Assembly: GCF_032854445.1 (NCBI RefSeq)
Contig: NC_088301.1
Location: forward strand, 39,047,187 to 39,111,186
Direction: 5' to 3'
DNA length: 64,000 nucleotides
Source: Liolophura sinensis
Lineage: Eukaryota; Mollusca; Polyplacophora; Chitonida; Chitonidae
In this document: positions 37,401-50,406 of the stretch, one piece after another
Numbering within the stretch: the stretch's first letter is position 1
Layout: every line of letters starts with the position of its first letter
Translations under genes and position numbers: made by a program
Notes under the pieces: model-generated
What the model was told of the DNA's origin: nothing
What the model saw: the letters and a program-made list of their open reading frames with translations, nothing else
Database searches by the model: none

Positions 37401-40400
37401 TGTTGTCACTGCTATAGTTTTATTCTCCATATTCCTTTTGTATCACAAAGTCTAGAACACATATTCTCTCGATATTTTAGAGATACACTATCATCTGTCC
37501 CTTGTTTTCCGGGATTTAAAACAATTGCTGTTTTTATAATTACGTTATCTTTCTGCTGACTTTCATTACCCATAAAGGCTTTACATGTCAATAGTTATTA
37601 TACCTCTACAAATGTTTCGAACATTTGACCAAACTCTTGTGTAATTGTCGCCGATCTGCAACGATGTTGTCTCTTATGTTTTGTAATGAGGAGTATAGCT
37701 ATTTTCTTTCTTTGTGCAAACACTGTTCATAACTTGCTTCTGTGTAGTCTGAACATGTGTCCTTCTTTACTTATAGTTCTGTACACAACAGACGTGCAGA
37801 AACATTTGTAACTTTTTTTTACTGCAATGTCTCTGTCATATACTGAATGATATGTAGTCTGTAAGTCTGTAAACTATTTTCAGCCAGCCTCTGGGCATGA
37901 CTGCGGTATATGCTGATAGGCATGAAAAGATATCAATATTATCTACCAGAGCACACAGACCAAAACCTACACATATTTCCCCTCAGGAAAAATGGTTAGA
38001 TTTTCAATGTTGCTTTTTTTTTTTCTTTTTCTTTTTTTTACATTCATGAAATACTTTTGGGCTCCTAAAGAAAGGTCGGGAAACATTCATACTGCGTGGT
38101 ATTCACCGAAGCACTATGAAAGTTTCCCGCTGACTACATTGAATCTACCTGTATAACCAGATTTCCACTCGTCCGCACAAGTTGTATGGGAGCTCATGTG
38201 AGATCATTCTCAAACATGTCATGTTTAAAGATAGAACAGACAGATTTATGTTGTCTGACACGTAACGAACTCGTTCTCTTAAGGCAAGCTATTATATTTG
38301 GGGAAGGATATGTTGGATATAGTTTGTATAGTGGGCTTACAGTTTTACCATGAACCAATCTGACTGAGGCCATGCAGTCCTTTACATTTTTAGAAGAATG
38401 GAAGCAGGAAGAGATAAGCGTCCCAAATATATTTCAGTTGTGATAATAAATCTCAACGATGGTGAGAAAGTCCATCACATACGTAACAAGGTTAAATTGA
38501 GATGAAATCCTGTAAAATATTTCAGTTTGTTTATATTTTCATTATACATGTACTGTGTTGTAAAAAAAAAAACAACATTCCGTTATGAAATATTTACCTG
38601 AATTCTGCTACATCGATATTTATTTTTTCAGGATCCAATAGTGATGTCGCCGTGGGAACCGGAAGTCTTGGAAACGCTCACACTGCATCCTGCCTGTCCT
38701 CAAATAGATGAAGACATGTCGTATATCGCGGAGCACCGGGTTGACTTCAACCAAACAGACGAGGATTGCCTTTATCTCAACGTCTTCGTACCAGTTGTAT
38801 GTACTAATGAATCTTCGTAATTTTATGTTTCTCTATAGGTGTCCTCTTCGCAGTTTTCAGTTGTGATGACGTTTATATAAGGTCTAACTGTGCACGCCTT
38901 CCAACATTCTTTACATCGGCAATATGCGAGGTTCTAAATTAGGCGCGCTTCTTTCCTGTACGGTATTGTAATATAGTTGTTGTAAACCCTGAACTGATCA
39001 CTCATAAGTTATTGTCATTGTCACACATTGAAAGAAAAAACCTGAGCACGGTGATGGCAAGCCGTCAATTTAGTACTAGTTGGTAAGTTAAATGTCAGTA
39101 TTGCTAATGGATGGAATGTAAGCTTTCAAGGGTACAAAAGTAATGGATTCATTAAAATACTTTGGGAATGTCCATGGAATGAGTTAAGTAATTCAGATAT
39201 ATTCTGAAGCTTTGTATACAAGCTGAACTTAACATTACCTTATTGTATGAATTGTTCACCTGTTTTTGTGGTCTTCAAATTTAAATCTTCACCAAGTGTT
39301 TGTCATACCTGTTCATTGTGATATCAGTTAATGTGGTTGTAATAACTATTATCAGAAATGTTTCATACGATTGAAAAATAAAACGGAAATACATTTAATG
39401 TATAAGCAATTATTCATTCAGACATTTGTATACCAACTAATGTAAAGAAAGCAAAAAATAGAATAAAATGTACTTAAACAAGGACTTAAGAGATTGATTA
39501 GGATGGGACGTCGTTTACCTACACAAAGTAGGATATGGCAAACCCCTTTATACCTCGGTGTGATCCATGAGGTAATAATATGTAGATGCATGTAACAAGT
39601 GGTTTCATAATATTCAATTACTTCAACGTTCCCTTATCTCACTTGTTATATTACCATATTACTTCACGTCTTTTAATGCAAGAGTCCTTTCATATGTAAA
39701 CCAGAATAAAGGGATCAAATAAATGTTGAACCGACACCAAAGTCTCCATTTTTCTATGACGTTTTGCCACAAATGACACAGGACACTTTCGTTAAGCATG
39801 TAGGCGTATGTTCCGTTAATATACAATGTCTCATTCAAGTAGTTAGGTCACTGAAAGGCAGTTGTGATATCTTGTCCGTTTTTTTGTCTGTATTTAGCTG
39901 TCAAATGGCACACGGACCTTCGTTCCCCGTAACGCTAACGACACCAAAATTCCTAGTGGAACGACGTATGGACAGAACGACGGCGAGCCTCTGGCAGTAT
40001 TGGTCTTCATACACGGTGGCTCAAATGTAGTGGGTACAGCTAATATGTTTGATGGTGACGTGTTAGCAGCTACTGGGGGTATCGTTGTGGTTACCATCAA
40101 CTACCGCTTGGCAGCGCTGGGTAAATATACCGATAACTGATAACAACAATTATCATAGTATATAGTCCTATGGGTTTATTAAACTGTACTGATAAATTCA
40201 ATCTGTTTTTCCTTGGTACTGATCGTGGGTTAACTTGAGTTTTAAACAGATTTTCGCAAGTTTTCAACGTTGTTTTCTGATAATTCGAGCTAACAAAATA
40301 TAAGGACTGAATTTTGAAAATTATGCACCTATATTAAAAAAAATATTAACCTTAGGCAAAGCAGCCAAATGTGATATATTAGTAATTACAGAAATAAATT

Positions 40401-43400
40401 TTTAATGATTGCTTGGACAGCTGGTCTACTGAAAAACTGTATATAATCCTGTTAAAAATGTCCATTGTTTCTTTGGAATGGTTTGTCTATCATGTTGTAT
40501 TTCATTCAGCATGCCTTGATATATTGTCTGGAGCCATGCCGCTTTCCTCTATACATTTCCACTTGTTGGTGAACTCATTCGGAAATTGGATTGCTCGCCG
40601 GACTGCCTTCTGTAAAGTAATTTCTGATCTTGACCTACTTTCTTTCAGCAACACTGTTTACAACCTTAGACTTGTGTGCTTTGTTAAAACATCTCAGCTT
40701 TTCTCAGATTACTTAGCAATAACGTTTCGGAGTTTGCTCACTGCGCATACCTTTCAAATCGTATGGTTGATACACACGTGTCTTACACGATGACTACAGA
40801 CAATTCTGAACTTGGTTTAAAGTCAGCGTGATAGAAAACAGTTATGCGTAAAGTTCTTAGAGCATGGATCCACTCTGTGCTCCACATTCAGGAACGATTA
40901 TAAATATCCTGTTGAGACGCTGTCTCGGAGGGGTCATGCATGAACTGAATACAACAACGGCAGAGCAAACCTCCAATCTGGTTGGAACTATGCTGGATAT
41001 TCCTAGCTAGCATGGCGATGTTCTCTTGATTCTCATGTCATCAGTGTAAGCAGGCTGTGTCTCCCACCGGGCAACTAATTGAAATAAACTGGACTTCGTG
41101 CTATGAAAGTCCGCAAAGCAAGCTTGGCCCAGTTCCTTGTTTTAATCTCCCTGCTTTATTTTTGCAGGTTTCCTGGGCACAGGCCATCCAGACTTCCCCG
41201 GAAATTACGGGATCCTGGACCAAATCGCGGCTCTCCGCTGGGTACAGAACAATATCGCCTCCTTCAATGGCGACCCGACTAAAGTCACTGTGATGGGGCA
41301 CAGCGCCGCCTCCATGGACGTCGGTGTACTTCTCGTCTCTCCTCTAGCCAAAGGTGAGAGTGGCCTTCTTAATAGTACAAGTTATTGTGCATTCTATAAA
41401 TTGTATTTACATCACAGTCATATGTTAGCAGCTGTTGTACGGCCATTTGTCGAACAAACATTGCAAGTTGCTTAACAAGTACATTAACAGAGTTTACAAA
41501 GCAATCCATGATTTTGACAAAAGTCAATTTAAAGCATTGTCTAAGATCCCATTTTTACAATCACGACAGATCTGTCTTAACACTTGTTTGGTAGAATCGG
41601 TCCCAGGAGACGATATTACTTCAGTTTGTTAGTTGTGACACCTTGAGTGTATATTAAGTGTTTTTCAGTACATTAAAGATACAAAACGTCTTTACTGCAA
41701 AGGTAAGTCGGCATTGTCAAGTTAAAAAGTCAGTGTATAAACAGGATATACTACGTATTATGACATCCAGGAGCAAAAATCTGACACCAGACAGTCAAAA
41801 GGTAAACGCATAAAACGCACTGCATATTTCCTTTCATAGGTTTGTTCCGAACAGCGATATCCCAAAGTGGATCTCCTTCGTCCGTGTTGACGCATAGATG
41901 GCCAGATCACGACTCAATGAAGGAAGTGATCTCATTGGGAAAACATTTTAACTGTACAGAGTTGACACTTACTGGGGTCAAGCAATGTCTGAAGAAAGTG
42001 GAAGTTATTCCTCTTTTAAAAAGTTACCAAGTAAGTAACGATGATAATTATGGAATGTTTTAGAGGGCCAGTCTTAATCAAGCAGAGCAGATGTTCAAAA
42101 TGTGGTAGATCTCACCGAAAGCACAAAGGGTCACCAGTGGTTTAAAGCAAATATAAGAGCAGCTTTCCATTTTTCGTTTCCTTAAATATTCTTTTGTCAC
42201 AGTGATAAAGGACATTTATTGTACCCGTATTTGGTTATCAAATGATGTAGTATATCATTGTAACGTTCATTTGCAGGGTCTTTTTTACTGTGGTTTATTT
42301 TGTAGAATTTTCAGCTTCCCCCTGATGAACTATCTTTCCAAATTGGCAAACTAATAAGACAACTACTATCTTTTGATGAAATAAGGTAGCAAGTTAACAC
42401 ATATGGCACGTACAATCTGATGCCTGAAAGGAAAACTTATGCCAGCGGAATACTGTCCATGAATGTACCTTTAAAGCATGTCTTGCCTCTTTTTCGCCCA
42501 ATTAAATTTTTATACACTTTCTTGGTTCTTTGGTGGTTTATGATGAACGGTATTTTGGACATGGGTCTTTCAAGTATTAACTTGGAGCGTCTACAATGGT
42601 TCACCGTGTACGAAAACAAACACACGTCAGTCCTTACGTATGTTCCAGCACATATGCATTCGTAAACTATCGTGTTTCGAATTTTTCATGCTTTAGTGCT
42701 TACATTTGTCATTGTTAAATGTACCCATCCATGACGAACAACACATCGTATTAATTCCCCAAAGGCACAGATGTGAAGGAAATGAAGAGTATAAAAAGTC
42801 ATTTTAAAATAACCCCTTAGATTTATGTAAATATACTGTATGACAAGTTTTTTTCTTTTATGGTAGCAATTAATATGCTAATATTTGTTAATAAATAACT
42901 GGGTGGTACAAAATTGAGGGTATATAATAGTACATCCTCTCTGAATAAATATCCAGTCTGACAACTAGAGTTAACTCCCTTCCTTCGTCGATCAGTTTAA
43001 TAAAAGCGCACAAAACAGTAGCAATGAATGTATTATATTAGCAACATGGAAAGGATTGCTTAACTTGATGTGATCATGTCGAGGAACTTAGCATTCTCAC
43101 CTAGCATTGTTTCAAGAAAACTATTCCATAAAGTTCACTGTGTCGGTTAAGGAATACGTACCAAAGCCTTGAGTAAAACGTTTAAGTTACTTTAGTAATT
43201 TACAATTCGCACTTTCCCCAACTCAGCTCCGTTTCTTCATTTGTTAAACAACAACAGTTAACAACAAGAATTTAAACAGAAATTAATCCAAAAAGTGATA
43301 ACTGTCTCTTACAAAGAAGCAACAGTTGTTTAATTGTTGTTTGCTGTTTGCAATGCGTGGAAGATTTTATGTCTGCTTTGTTACAGTTTTACGACTGGTA

Positions 43401-46104
43401 TCAGTTTCCGGGTTGTTCTGGGCGATAAGGTTCTGCCGGATACAACTAAAAATTTGCTTCAACAAGCAGAGCTAAACGCCGACACTTTCATGATCGGAAC
43501 GACCAGGGATGAAGCAGGGAAATGGGGTAAGATTTTATTACCTGTCAATGAAATTTTACTATCCAATCAGCATCATATTACTAGCCAGCTAAACGCTAAG
43601 ATTCTAGTGGCTACACAATATGATTTTTCTAGCCAAGCATTAATAATTCACTACATAGCTAAATATTAACGTAAGAATAAAACAAACCTAAAATTTCAAA
43701 ATAATGAAGACTCTTAAAAAATCTATACATGTATATGTTTCTGTATATTTGTGTGAAATAGGCTTTCGTTATTGTTTTACTTACAGCGTTCGACCTCAAA
43801 GGATTCGAAAATATTTCTAACCTGCTGATTTTGAATCATGTATTACCGGCAGCCATTCAACTAAAAGGTTAGAATGAAATGTTTTGTGTTTAATACTTTC
43901 AATACGCAGCTTGAAATAACCGATCTACTGCAAAGCAGAATGACATCCGGAGCAATTACACTAAAATGACTGTGCTTATGTATGATTGCACTGATTTTAT
44001 TTGATAAATATTATAGCTGGAAAGGGTTTGCATGTGTAGAGATTGTTGTCTCCATGGTAAAAAAAGTAACGAGTGTGCACGTAAAACACATTCCATTCTC
44101 TTGTGATATGACAATGATCTCACAAGAAGTGTACCAAGCCATATAATATATCCTTTCCTTTCCTCGGTATTAAGAAGTCCAAACATTAAACAACAAAAAC
44201 CCATTGTTTTGTAAGCGACTATTATTAAGAGTCAGTGAATCCGATTTCTTCCAGAGCTCGTACGGTTTGAATACACTGACCTGGATGTTCCGGAAAATTC
44301 AACAACAGATATGAGAATTGCCAGCCGGGTGAGTAATAGGCCCATTTCTTTGATTTACATTCAGTAAAATATCATGATCAGAAAATTCTTCAAGTAGGCT
44401 ACTGCAAAAAGGCTTTGCTACCAAAAATGTTCTTACGCACCATCTTGTAGACATTGTACTGAACAAGCTTTATCGATAAGGGTAAAAAGTTCGAATTAAT
44501 TGAAAAATTACATCAAAATGCAGCATATACACCGAGTCTTTCATATAAATATTACAATTAGCAAACGCTATGTTTAAAAAAATGTTTTCAGGCTTACGGC
44601 GATTCCTTGTTTGATGCTCCCACTGTAGAAACACTGCAGATTCTATCTAACAGAAGCATAACACTCCATCAATACAGATTTGAGTGGAGATCAGACTTGT
44701 TTCCCGCTCCAGAAGTAACAGGTAGGCCTGCATCAGAAAAAGTCATATAAACTTTTCAAAGTTGATGATTTGTCGGTCACAAAAGGCAGGATCATGTTTT
44801 TCTGTTGGCTCTTTACCAGACGATTTAATGATACCTTTCTTTTTAAAATGATAATAATTGTAATATTACTTGTTAAAAGATAGCTGCTTTTTAATGCACA
44901 TAATTAATTTGATCAACCTGGAACTAAGGAGGATGGTATCACACTCATTCCTTTGGAATAGCACATTTTATAATGCGATGTGTTTGTTTCTTGTGAGTTG
45001 GTGTTATTCCATACAAACCCAATGCAACGCGAATAATAAATCCTTAAATATATCTGAGCTTTGTGGCATTGTGTTTGGCATGGTCCCAGTTATGTGTATC
45101 GCCTATCAATCAGTAATATTAGTGTGAAGTCTACCATTTTGATTCAATCTCAGGTGTACCACATGGTGTGGATCTTTTCTATCTGTTCGGAGCACCGGTG
45201 CGAGGACATGCGCTCTTCAATTACACTGAACAGGACAAAAACATGAGTTACCTTATGATGAAACAATGGAGTCATTTTGTTAAATTTAGGTAGGTACATG
45301 ATTTTATTTATTTGTTTGTTTTTTTATTATTTATATATTTATTTGCCCAATATTTTCAAAAAAATTGTTAATTGGTTACCTCTCCCTGAAGTAAACTGAA
45401 CGTAATTTTTTCTTCCCAATTTAAGGTAGTTTTTAAAAAGCTGTCTTTAATTTTCGATTTTTAGACATGTTGTATTGAGTAATAATGTAGCATACACGTG
45501 TGCCTTATAGCAGAAATAGGAATGCTGTTGTTTCTAAACAGAGATACTTTTCCTTAAGTATTCTGCCGCTAACTGTGTCTGATGTCTCCAGGACTCGACA
45601 TGTGGATTCAATTTAAAGTCTGTTATATCTGGTAATATCCACACAAGAAAATAATTTTCATTTTATTTTTACAGTACGTTCGACCTAAATCAAGTCGACT
45701 GGCTTAATCCGCCCGCGCAAGGGGATCTTCCTTACAACGACATTACAAAGGCATACACAAGGTTGTATTCTGAGAATGGCATCCCAGTAATGGGTCAGGG
45801 ATTTAACCTGAAACCCCGTGAGGTAAAGTTTTGGACATCAGTCATCCCGAACTTACACAGCCAAATAAACAGGACCCTTGCAAACTGGAACCCCAACATC
45901 GACAAGACTACCTCCGCACCGAAAACTCCGCCTGGCCCGAGAGATCCGTCTGTTGATGTGGAGGAAGTATTGAGGGAGAAGAATGTTTTCCTCATACTGT
46001 TTATCGTTTTCCTCGTTTTAGCTGGCTTTCTTCTTATCGTCCTCATGTACATGAGTGTGCTGCTTTATTATAGCAAATCTAGTACAAAGTATTCCACATC
46101 ATAG
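31412..46104 (+). CDS. Gene B: paralogous membrane-anchored carboxylesterase-like gene with an apparent frameshift in exon 6
   Basis: Exons: 31412-31603, 38632-38796, 39898-40120, 41168-41353, 41840-42030, 43387-43526, 43787-43867, 44255-44328, 44592-44721, 45154-45289, 45675-46104. Phases and nearly all lengths match gene A. The ATG follows CTCACC and starts a signal peptide ending near LCRAQ. EDCLYLN, HGGS, an elbow GHSAA (Ser kept, last Gly changed to Ala), TRDEA with the Glu, and VPHGVD with the His are visible. The last exon encodes a Pro-rich stalk ([14 protein letters not shown]), a membrane helix and a short tail. Exon 6 is 140 nt instead of 139: a GGG run at 43410-43412 holds one base too many compared with gene A, so the annotated frame stops at TAA 43426-43428 after about 332 codons, before the Glu and His. 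Everything downstream is still open in the shifted frame. This is either a very young pseudogene or an assembly/homopolymer error; otherwise about 648 aa. Confidence 0.83.
31604..38631. other. 7.0 kb first intron of gene B
   Basis: Five times longer than intron 1 of gene A (1.4 kb). It contains short AT repeats (about 33181 and 33971), an R2 copy with a nested SINE piece, and no recognisable exon or coding relic. Confidence 0.6.
37088..37440 (-). repeat. Interspersed repeat family R2 with a nested SINE fragment, gene B intron 1
   Basis: The + strand begins GTGACGTCTAATAAATTAAC and ATCACTGCATTTTATTTG and ends with TCACTGCTATAGTTTTATTC, the R2 middle and head on the minus strand. Positions about 37187-37295 (CACTTATACGACGGCGGTCA, GACCATCCAAAGG) are a minus-strand SINE piece inserted into it. 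Confidence 0.6.
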
Positions 46105-46214
46105 ATATCAATACTCAGGGTTTTCCCAAAGTTTGAAAGACGCCAATGTAAATTTTCAATGTAAAACAAATCCGGGTGTTGATTAATAAGCAAGACATTC
46201 GTTGATTAATCTTC

Positions 46215-46220
46215 ATTAAA
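46215..46220 (+). terminator. Possible polyadenylation signal of gene B (ATTAAA)
   Basis: ATTAAA 111 bp after the gene B stop, followed within 30 bp by a GT-rich stretch (CTCCTGTGTGCGG). Confidence 0.35.
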
Positions 46221-47172
46221 GCTGGTCTCGAATCTCCTGTGTGCGGATTTATGGGATATTTATAAGAATTCCAGGTTTCATACACTCGTGGACACGCATT
46301 TACCTGCCAATCCCAGGCATTACATAATCCAAATAGCTTATTTGAAGGTTACTAGTATCATTTTCTTCCGAGTAAAAGTAGCAATTGTAGGTTCAAGACA
46401 AGACAAGATAATGTTATTAGAACAATGTTGTCAGGTGCGTGTACAAGGAAACAAAACCAGAATGTATGCCTGTGGATTGAAGTATAGATGTACGACACCA
46501 TATTCTTTATAGAGTAGCAGTACCATCGTACCGTATTCATAAAGTAACGCACATAAGACCGATCTGGTAACTTACATTTGAAATGTATATAAGTTGATAG
46601 TTTGAACCAGACAGATGACGTCATGTGTGGTATTAACATTACTTTTTTTTTATTTTAGTCCATTTACCGCATGATCAATTTTAAAATCATCCACCAACAT
46701 CAGTTGAAGAAGACAAGGTTAAAACCTAAAATCTATCTAATCACACAAAAAAAACACTTGTGTCGAAATGTGATATAACTACTTGTGTTGTTCATTCAAC
46801 TCAGAAATGTGTTTCCCCTGTACAAATACGAGTTATATATATGTGAAGTACACATATATGTGTTACAAAATCATAAAACACAAACATATGTTGAATCAAA
46901 TGAGGTCATTTATGCATATCAACCTAACTTGTGTAGGTACAACAAAAACTTGTCTTGCAACGCAAGTATTGTGTACAGCATTCCACACAAGACCTTACGT
47001 TAATTCAACACATTGTAGTGTTGTTCAAATATGAAAATAGAATTTTATTGGAAAAAAAAGTTTGTGTTCATATAAGACAAGTTTTTTGTGTGATGTTATC
47101 AAAATATGATGTATAAACAAATAAGTAGTTGTAGTAAATTTTGTACTTTTTAATACGTGTTTTTATATCGAA

Positions 47173-47385
47173 CAGGTTGGCCGAGCTATATAATGGCTTT
47201 TCTTGGAGGAAAGTCTCGGCTTTATTACTGTAGTTGTGTGTTCAAATCTAGCTTGGATGCGACTTGACATCGATTTTGCCACGCCCCTGGATTCCTCTGT
47301 TTTATGTGTGGTTCACTCCCCTTCGACCAGATTTTAGTCATGTATTGGAAATGTTTTTGAATATGGGTGTAAAACACCAATACAT
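47173..47385 (+). mobile_element. tRNA-derived SINE
   Basis: Head ACAGGTTGGCCGAGC with GTGTTCAAATCTAGC (box B-like), body ACGCCCCTGGATTCCTCTG, and tail GGGTGTAAAACACCAATACA. A different head from the copies at 26405 and 29491. Confidence 0.6.
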
Positions 47386-48044
47386 AAAAAGTGCTTGTGT
47401 CATTAGTTTTGCTTATCACAGATTTTTGCGTGTTAAGCATAAAATGACTTCATTATAATGTGATAAACCGTCACTTCTATGTTTGTAATCCAATACATGT
47501 GCAAGGCATCTTTTCGCTGTGTAGTATACGCTTACACTTCATGATTCAGGATATATTCAAGCTGAAATCAGGCGTTTGACCCAACTGTCATGATTGTTGA
47601 GAAAAGAAACCCAATACCATTTTGTATTATCGTGTGTCCTTTTTGTAATTCATCTGAGAAGTTGTTTGGGGGAGCACAACCCAGGAATTGGAATTGTTCC
47701 CTCGGTGACCCAAACTAAACTGCTAATTACGTCCCATTGTCCATACTTAATATCGCTAAATTAATTTTACGTTGTCATGCATTATATACCTGACAGACTC
47801 GTTCTGCTATAATCAAGCGTGTGCATACATGTATATTACTAGTATGTTACTTGCAAATATTTCTTTAGTGCTATCGGTAGCGATCGATATAAATATACAT
47901 GCTCTTAACAGCAGATGGTATGTCTTCCATTTACAGTGTCGCTTGTTGAACCACTTCAGGTATTATAAACATCATTCGCCCACGCATACACTGTTCTGTA
48001 TGTACACAGGTTATATACATGCATACAGTAAACAGCTTTGCTGA

Positions 48045-48741
48045 CTCGGTTTACAGAGTAACAGTACTGGTTGTATCAGTTTGCAGAGTAACACTACTGG
48101 TTTATCGGTTTACAGAGTAACATTGCTGGTTCATCGGTTTGCGGAGTAATACTACTGGTTTATACGTTTACAGAGTAACACTACATGGGTTATCGGTTTG
48201 CAGAGTAACACTACTGGTTTATCGGTTTGCAGAGTAACACTACTGGTTTATCGATTTGCACTGTAACACATACTGGTTTATCGGTTTGCACGGTAACACA
48301 TACTGGTTTATCGGTTTGAAGAGTAAGACTGCTAGTTTATCGTTTTTCAGAGTAAGACTACAGGTTTATCGGTTTGAATAGTAACGCTACTGGTTTATCG
48401 GTTTCAGAGTAACACTACTGGTTTATCGGTTTGAATAGTAATGCTGCTGTTTTACCGGTTTGCAGAGTAACTTTGTTGGTTTATCGGTTTGCACAGTAAC
48501 ACTACCGGTTTGTCGGTTTGAACAGTAACACTACTGGTTTATCGGTTTGAACAGTAACACTACTGGTTTATTGGTTTGCAAAGTAACATCATTGGTTTAT
48601 CGATTTGCAGAGTAACACTACTAGTTTATAGATTTGCACAATAACACTGTTTATCTGTTTGGAAAGTACTGCTGTTAGTTTATCGGTTGGCAGTATTTGT
48701 TTATCGTTTTGCAGCATAACACCCCGTTTTTATCGGTGTGA
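48045..48741 (+). repeat. Minisatellite, 29-bp unit, about 24 copies
   Basis: Unit close to GTTTATCGGTTTGCAGAGTA followed by ACACTACTG, repeated head to tail with point changes and a few length variants. Variants of GCAGAG (GAACAG, GCACGG, GAATAG) occur in neighbouring units, so local spread of variants is visible. The array starts and ends with diverged units. Confidence 0.9.
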
Positions 48742-49203
48742 AAAGGACAATTTTCTCCATGTCGAAATTTAATGAGGGAATAATTGAAATATTTTGTACT
48801 ATGTCTTATAAGAAATAAATCTTTCAGTAAAAAATTGCTATTTTTTCAGAAGCCATCAGAAAACATCGTTTTTTATAGAAGTCCTTGTTTTGCTGAAAAG
48901 CGAATATGTAAAGGTTGGTGTTAACGAATGTTTTAAGCTTATATTATTACATACAACATTGTTTCCTGTGTGACTTTTTAAAGTAGAAGTCATATGTAGA
49001 AATGGTCCTACTTGGACAAGAGCTGGATTAAATTCGTAGTTTTGTACTTCTATATCTTTCAGCTCAAATAAAGAGCAGAAAAACTGTATTCGTAATGATT
49101 TTATTACTGTTTTCGTTGGCGTTTCCCCATAAGAGCAAGAGCCTGTTATACAGTGAACCGAATTATGGAGCTATTTTTGGATGCAATAACTGTGGTACAT
49201 ATA

Positions 49204-49802
49204 TTGTGTGGGCACAAAAAAAAGCTGGGCCGTACTTTGATGGTGTATTGCTCCATTAACCTGGATTCAAACCCTTTGAAACTTTAGACATTCAAATGGC
49301 ATGATTTTGTTAGTATATTGACCAGTTTTCAAGGTCATAGCTTGAGTAGCCTGTACACAGGGTTAAAATGAAAAGATAGCCTCAAAAAACGCAATTTCCG
49401 GTGACCCACATTGCATCACCTGTCAGGTGTCATGAGGAGTAGAGCACGCGCTGCACCTGTGTGACACGCATCAAGGACTGCTGGAAACAATGACTCTTAA
49501 GGAGATTCGGGACTCAGTCAGTTCATGGAAGAAACGTTTGCACGCCGTCTACCGAGAAGATGGAGGACCAGTTAATCACCTTTTCAAGTAAAACAAGGTA
49601 GAACATCATTTTGAAATGTCCGGAACATGTGTTTTTTACTCTATTTTGATTTTGGTCCCATGAACAGAAATCTTAAAGGATGAAATTGAAATTACACTTA
49701 GGACATAATGGCTTTTGAACGTGTAAATTTTTAGAAGCTGACGTAAGAGGGTTTCGAAGATATTGAGTGTCAAAGTACGGCCCATTTTTTATGCCCACCC
49801 GA
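49204..49802 (+). mobile_element. Tc1/mariner-like deletion derivative (599 bp), TA-flanked
   Basis: The ends are inverted repeats: left 49204-49240 and right 49770-49802, both containing GTGGGCA, an A run and TGGGCCGTACTTTGA. TA lies just outside each end (49202-49203 and 49803-49804), the target typical of Tc1/mariner elements. The interior keeps only the C-terminal end of a transposase (49442-49591) and no catalytic core. It is located between genes B and C. Confidence 0.78.
49442..49591 (+). pseudogene. C-terminal remnant of a Tc1/mariner-type transposase
   Basis: The frame reads about 49 codons ending KEIRDSVSSWKKRL, HAVYREDGGPVNHLFK and a stop. A W-rich basic segment followed by an acidic-Gly-Gly end is typical of the tail of Tc1/IS630-family transposases. 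A stop just upstream (TGA near 49435) and the absence of any DDE/DDD core show that the rest was deleted. It lies inside the TIR-bounded element. Confidence 0.65.
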
Positions 49803-50117
49803 TATACACTGATCCTCTCCTGCCCATCTTCTATCAGATTTAAAATCTAAACTGCTGTTCAGTTACTTTATATGTCAGAAAGCAAACGCAAAAATGTTCT
49901 CTTTTCCAAATGGAAATGGAATTAGTATAGTAGTCACATAAAATAGATCAAAAAGCATCACAACTAAGAATTCGCAGCGAGAATTCGTTTCCCATACAAG
50001 TTCAGATCCAACACAGTGGGAAATCTATAATATCACACAAAACACATTTGTCTCTCATTCGCTATGTCACACGAGGTGCAAGTTCATACTCAGCCGAATG
50101 TTTGTAAAAAAAACCTG

Positions 50118-50190
50118 AGGATGGTCGTGCGTTTCCGTCGTATAAGTGAAATATCCTTGAGTACGGCGTAAATCACCAACCCAATGAATA
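50118..50190 (+). mobile_element. SINE tail fragment
   Basis: GATGGTCGTGCGTTTCCGTC, ATAAGTGAAATATCCTTGAG, TACGGCGTAAATCACCAA and a TGAATAAATG end match the tails of the SINEs at 26405 and 29491. Together with the inverted piece at 50298-50406 it forms an inverted pair. Confidence 0.65.
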
Positions 50191-50297
50191 AATGCATCGT
50201 ACCAAGCCATGGGCAGTGAATTGTAGATATTCCCATTCTCATTGCTCGTGGGTCCTTGGTAACAGCATGAGTTGCCAAAAAGTGACACATAGGCTGA

Positions 50298-50406
50298 TTT
50301 ATTTATATATTGGATTAGTGTTTTACGCCGTATTCAAGAATATTTCATTTTACGAGTTTTACCAGCATTATCGTGGAAAGACACCAGGCAGAGCCCACAT
50401 AGATTG
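50298..50406 (-). mobile_element. SINE tail fragment, minus strand
   Basis: TTTATTTATATATTGG, GTTTTACGCCGTATTCAAG, AATATTTCATTTTACGAG and CCAGGCAGAGCCCAC are the complement of the same SINE tail. Confidence 0.6.

Noticed and set aside
40413-40793. 126-codon open frame inside gene B intron 3
   Set aside because: It lies wholly in an intron, its composition is hydrophobic and Cys/Ser-rich with no domain, and the complementary strand only hints at a degraded repeat.
43334-43386. In-frame upstream codons before gene B exon 6 that would let the shifted frame read through
   Set aside because: They would need exon 5 to end in another phase. The 43387 acceptor aligns with gene A exon 6, and the FYDWYQFP codons match gene A only in the unshifted frame.
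46742-47093. Possible MITE with CACACAAAAAA ends
   Set aside because: The end similarity is mostly A-rich low complexity, and no convincing target duplication was found.
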